Shown here piece after piece: positions 41,061-43,955 of a stretch of DNA of 43,955 nucleotides. A program made the translations under genes and the position numbers. Numbering within the stretch: the stretch's first letter is position 1; every line of letters starts with the position of its first letter. The DNA is taken from assembly GCF_010672455.1 (NCBI RefSeq), contig NZ_JAAHGO010000073.1:1-43955 (forward strand), given 5' to 3'. Under the pieces are notes generated by a model. The model saw nothing but the letters and a program-made list of their open reading frames with translations. It was not told the DNA's origin and did no database searches. The DNA is from Okeania sp. SIO2C9. Lineage in GTDB: Bacteria > Cyanobacteriota > Cyanobacteriia > Cyanobacteriales > Microcoleaceae.

Positions 41061-43793
41061 ATGAACATAATTTTATGCCACACAACTGCAGACTTCGACG
41101 CCCTCGGTGCCGCTGTCGGACTAACCCACCTCCACCCAGGTAGTCGCCTCGTAATAACTGGCGGTTGTCACCCCAGCGTCAAACAATTCCTCGCTCTCCA
41201 TCGAGACGAATTTGCCATCATCGAACGCCGCTCCGTCAACCCAAAACAAATCCGGTCTATATTTATCGTAGATACTCAAACACGCTCCCGACTCGGAAAA
41301 ACTGCCCAATGGTTAGACTTACCCCACTTATCAGAAATTATCATCTACGACCATCACTGTGAAACTCAAACCGATATTCCAGCTACCCAAACTTATATAG
41401 AAGCAGTGGGAGCAACCACAACTCTCATCACAGAAAAACTCCAGACTCTCCAAAATAAACCCACCCCTATCTTAACTCCAGCAGAAGCAACAATTATGGC
41501 CTTAGGTATCCACGCAGATACTGGTTCCCTGACCTTCGACCATACAACACCAAGAGATGCAGCAGCTTTAGCATGGTTAATGCAGCAAGGGGCAAATTTA
41601 CCAGCGATCGCCGAATATATTCAACCCGGTTTGTCACCACAACTGCAAGATTTATTGAAAATAGCTCTGGAAAATATCCAACGCTCCACCGTGAGAAATT
41701 ATCAAATAGGGTCGATACTATTACACACAGATGAATATGTTCCCGGTTTATCCAGTTTAGCTTCTAGTTTAATAGACCTCACAGAAATAGACACTCTCCT
41801 TCTAGGTCATACCCACCCCCTCAAAGACACAACAGAAAAAAGCTTAAGTATTATCGGGCGATCGCGTATTTCAGATACTAACCTCAGCGAACTATTACAA
41901 CCCCTCGGTGGTGGAGGTCATCAACGAGCAGCAGCAGTTAGTCTCCGAGACAGTAACCCTGAAGCAACCCTGGACAAACTCGTAGACCAACTCAAAAATC
42001 AAATTCCTCAACCACCAACCGCCAGAGATTTGATGTCATCTCCAGTTCGCACTATTCCTCCTGAGACATCTATAGAAGAAGCTCACCGCATACTATTACG
42101 TTACGGTCATTCAGGTTTATCAGTAGTAGACTCATCTGGGAAATTAGTAGGAATTATTTCTCGGCGAGATATTGACATCGCCCTCCACCATGGTTTTCGT
42201 CATGCTCCAGTCAAAGGTTACATGACTCCCCAACTCAAAACTATTTCTCCAGAAACCACTCTCCCAGAAATTGAAGAATTGATGGTTACTTATGATATTG
42301 GGCGATTGCCAGTGTTGGAAAATAACCGTTTAGTCGGAATAGTCACCCGCACTGATGTTTTACGAGAATTGCATCAACAACAACCCCTGCAAAATATACA
42401 ACTTGGTTGCATACCTGGTGAAACTTGTAAATCAGTTGCCGAACTTTTACAAGAACGTCTTGCACCTCAACTTTGGCAACTACTCACCTGTGTTGCTGAG
42501 TTGGCAGAAAAACAAGGTTGGCAACTATATCTAATTGGTGGAGGGGTGCGAGATTTATTATTATCAAAATTTGATGAGACTCTACTATTAACAGATATAG
42601 ATTTAGTTGTAGATGGTTGTCACTCCGAGTCAGCAGAAAAAGCTCCAGCGGTGGAGTTGGCAAAAGCACTGCAAAAAATTTACCCCACAGCACGTTTGGA
42701 AGTTCACGGTCAATTTCAAACTGCTGCCCTACTTTGGCACAATGACCTGGTGTTAGAGTCCCTGTGGATAGATATTGCTACTGCTCGCACAGAATTTTAT
42801 CCTTATCCAGCAGCTAACCCAGAAGTTGAAGCAAGTTCAATTCGTCAAGACTTGTATCGCCGAGATTTTACTATTAATGCTTTGGCAGCACGACTGACTG
42901 AACCTCGTGCTGGAGAATTGCTTGATTTTTTTGGTGGGGTGTCAGACTTGCAGGGGAAACAGATGCGGGTGTTACACGCTAATAGTTTTATTGAGGACCC
43001 CACTCGCATTTATCGTGCGGTGCGGTTTGCTGTGAGATTGGGGTTTGAAATTGAGGCAAAAACAGAAGAGTATATTCGTTACGCTATTAATAGTGGGGTT
43101 TATGACCGGGAAAATATTGGGAAGACGGAAAAAAATAGAAGGGTGCCTGCTTTGGAAACTCGACTCAAAAGTGAGTTGAAATATATTCTGCAAGCTAATT
43201 ATTGGAAACCTGCTTTAAAGTTATTGGGAAGTTTGGGGGCGTTACGTTGTCTGCATCCAACTATGGAGTTAGACCGGAAATTGTGGCAGCAGGTATGTTT
43301 GATGGATAGGTGTCTGCAACGTTTTGATGCCCAGAAAAGTTTATATCACTGGCAAATGCGGTTGGAGGTTTTGATTGCTTATTTGGAGTCTGAATACCGG
43401 GGTTTGGTAGGGAAAAATTTGCAGTTGCCTGTGGATAGTGTGAAGCGACTGGAGCAGTTGGAGTTGGCGAAGGGTAAGGTGATGGAGAGTTTGCCAGAAT
43501 GCAATAGTCCGAGTCAGGTGGTGTGGTTGTTGAGGGAGTACGACTTGCCGATGTTGATTTTGATTGCGGTACAATGCGAGCGTTGGGTGCGACGTAAGGT
43601 TTGGCAATATTTGATTCAGTGGGCAAATGTTAAACCTATTTTGAATGGAAATGACTTGAAGGCGATGGGTTATAAACCGGGACGTGAGTTTAAGTTGATA
43701 TTGGACGATCTTTTGACTGCAACTTTGGATGGGGTGGTGAGCGATCGCTCTGATGCTGAGAAGTTTTTAGCTAGGTATTATCCTCTTCGGTAG
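41061..43793 (+). CDS. DHH-CBS-CBS-tRNA nucleotidyltransferase fusion
   Basis: 910 residues, soluble. Residues 1-~310 form a DHH/DHHA1 phosphoesterase: HTTADFDALGAA (D11, D13), IVDTQTR (D71), IIYDHHCE (D97-H98-H99), HADTGSLTFD and GGGGHQRAAA. Residues ~320-440 carry two CBS domains (RDLMSSPVRTI and VKGYMTPQLKTI). About 470-900 form a class II poly(A) polymerase/CCA-adding enzyme: LIGGGVRDLLL, TDIDLVVDG (D512, D514), RRDFTINALA and DPTRIYRAVRFAVRLGFE. It should add or repair CCA on tRNAs; the tRNA-Gly here lacks encoded CCA. The DHH and CBS domains suggest nucleotide hydrolysis and adenylate sensing. This architecture is usual in cyanobacteria. Confidence 0.95.
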   Translation: MNIILCHTTADFDALGAAVGLTHLHPGSRLVITGGCHPSVKQFLALHRDEFAIIERRSVNPKQIRSIFIVDTQTRSRLGKTAQWLDLPHLSEIIIYDHHCETQTDIPATQTYIEAVGATTTLITEKLQTLQNKPTPILTPAEATIMALGIHADTGSLTFDHTTPRDAAALAWLMQQGANLPAIAEYIQPGLSPQLQDLLKIALENIQRSTVRNYQIGSILLHTDEYVPGLSSLASSLIDLTEIDTLLLGHTHPLKDTTEKSLSIIGRSRISDTNLSELLQPLGGGGHQRAAAVSLRDSNPEATLDKLVDQLKNQIPQPPTARDLMSSPVRTIPPETSIEEAHRILLRYGHSGLSVVDSSGKLVGIISRRDIDIALHHGFRHAPVKGYMTPQLKTISPETTLPEIEELMVTYDIGRLPVLENNRLVGIVTRTDVLRELHQQQPLQNIQLGCIPGETCKSVAELLQERLAPQLWQLLTCVAELAEKQGWQLYLIGGGVRDLLLSKFDETLLLTDIDLVVDGCHSESAEKAPAVELAKALQKIYPTARLEVHGQFQTAALLWHNDLVLESLWIDIATARTEFYPYPAANPEVEASSIRQDLYRRDFTINALAARLTEPRAGELLDFFGGVSDLQGKQMRVLHANSFIEDPTRIYRAVRFAVRLGFEIEAKTEEYIRYAINSGVYDRENIGKTEKNRRVPALETRLKSELKYILQANYWKPALKLLGSLGALRCLHPTMELDRKLWQQVCLMDRCLQRFDAQKSLYHWQMRLEVLIAYLESEYRGLVGKNLQLPVDSVKRLEQLELAKGKVMESLPECNSPSQVVWLLREYDLPMLILIAVQCERWVRRKVWQYLIQWANVKPILNGNDLKAMGYKPGREFKLILDDLLTATLDGVVSDRSDAEKFLARYYPLR

Positions 43794-43809
43794 CATCAGT
43801 GTAATTTAG

Positions 43810-43955
43810 ATGGAGAGATGGGGAGTGTGGGGAGATGGAGAGATGGGGAGTGTGGGGAGTGTGGGGAGATGGGGAGTGTGGGGAGATGGGGAGATGGGGA
43901 GATGGGGAGATGGGGAGATGGGGAGATGGGGAGATGGGGAGATGGGGAGTGTGGG
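43810..43955. repeat. Low-complexity tandem repeat GGGGAGATGGGGAGTGT
   Basis: Tandem units GGGGAGAT and GGGGAGTGT fill the end of the window and continue past it. G-rich, non-coding, strand-asymmetric (four-G runs every 8-9 bases), so it could form G-quadruplex structures. Confidence 0.9.

Noticed and set aside
43261-43626. Antisense open frames within the 3' end of the DHH-CBS-CCA gene
   Set aside because: Pro/Ser-rich shadow frames opposite a confident coding region.

Overview
The window is chromosomal DNA from a filamentous cyanobacterium. psbZ (a photosystem II subunit), ribH, DUF2499/DUF3593, a DesC-type desaturase, csaB and a DHH-CBS-CCA nucleotidyltransferase fusion all point to cyanobacteria. 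So do many GCGATCGC (HIP1) sites. The AT-rich sequence, long gene-poor gaps, numerous small mobile repeats and decaying genes fit a Trichodesmium/Okeania-like marine Oscillatoriales genome. That genus-level placement is inference only.

Layout. 1-2.8 kb: the tail of an IS605-type tnpB element abuts two paralogous 2-oxoglutarate/Fe(II) oxygenases (prolyl-hydroxylase fold), followed by a small gene for a Pro/Gly-rich repeat peptide on the same strand. 3.2-7.1 kb: glmS, a YciC-like membrane protein, and toxin-antitoxin remnants (DUF433 with a 17-codon DUF5615 stub). 7.3-11.8 kb: a 1510-residue subtilase with beta-sandwich and FG-GAP-like repeats. 12.6-14.2 kb: a possible short RNA or attenuator, then a PMT-family mannosyltransferase. 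14.2-19.8 kb: trmB and a repeat-rich island holding a methyltransferase and a broken FkbM methyltransferase. 19.8-24.2 kb: csaB, DUF2499, a ~1.2 kb array of ~130-bp repeats, DUF3593, an EEP-family phosphatase/nuclease and a small membrane protein. 24.3-26.7 kb: a complete TnpB element sitting precisely inside a small gene, then a 70-bp tandem array. 26.7-32.4 kb: a methionine gamma-lyase-family protein, desC, a zinc-ribbon membrane protein, tRNA-Gly, ribH and psbZ. 32.7-40.8 kb: an accessory region with a STAND-type operon and an Uma2 gene. 41.0-43.8 kb: the DHH-CBS-CCA fusion. The window ends in a low-complexity tandem repeat.

The most interesting locus is 33848-39857. Four translationally coupled genes encode (1) a nucleoside-phosphorylase-like domain fused to a STAND NTPase, (2) a TPR protein split by one in-frame TAA, (3) a TPR protein whose C-terminus looks like a MazE-type antitoxin, and (4) a MazF-like toxin carrying one in-frame TAA. 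It reads as a STAND immune-type module whose sensor repeats are on separate polypeptides and joined to a toxin-antitoxin pair. Two other candidates are the oxygenase/Pro-rich-peptide locus and the 70-bp array, in which every intact unit carries a Shine-Dalgarno sequence and an 11-codon mini-ORF.

Mobile DNA has shaped the window. At least seven families of short elements are visible. Two insertions can be placed to the base because removing them restores a reading frame: a 1376-bp tnpB element and a 188-bp non-autonomous element. Both have TTAC at their left junction and similar left ends, which suggests the short elements are IS200/IS605 derivatives.
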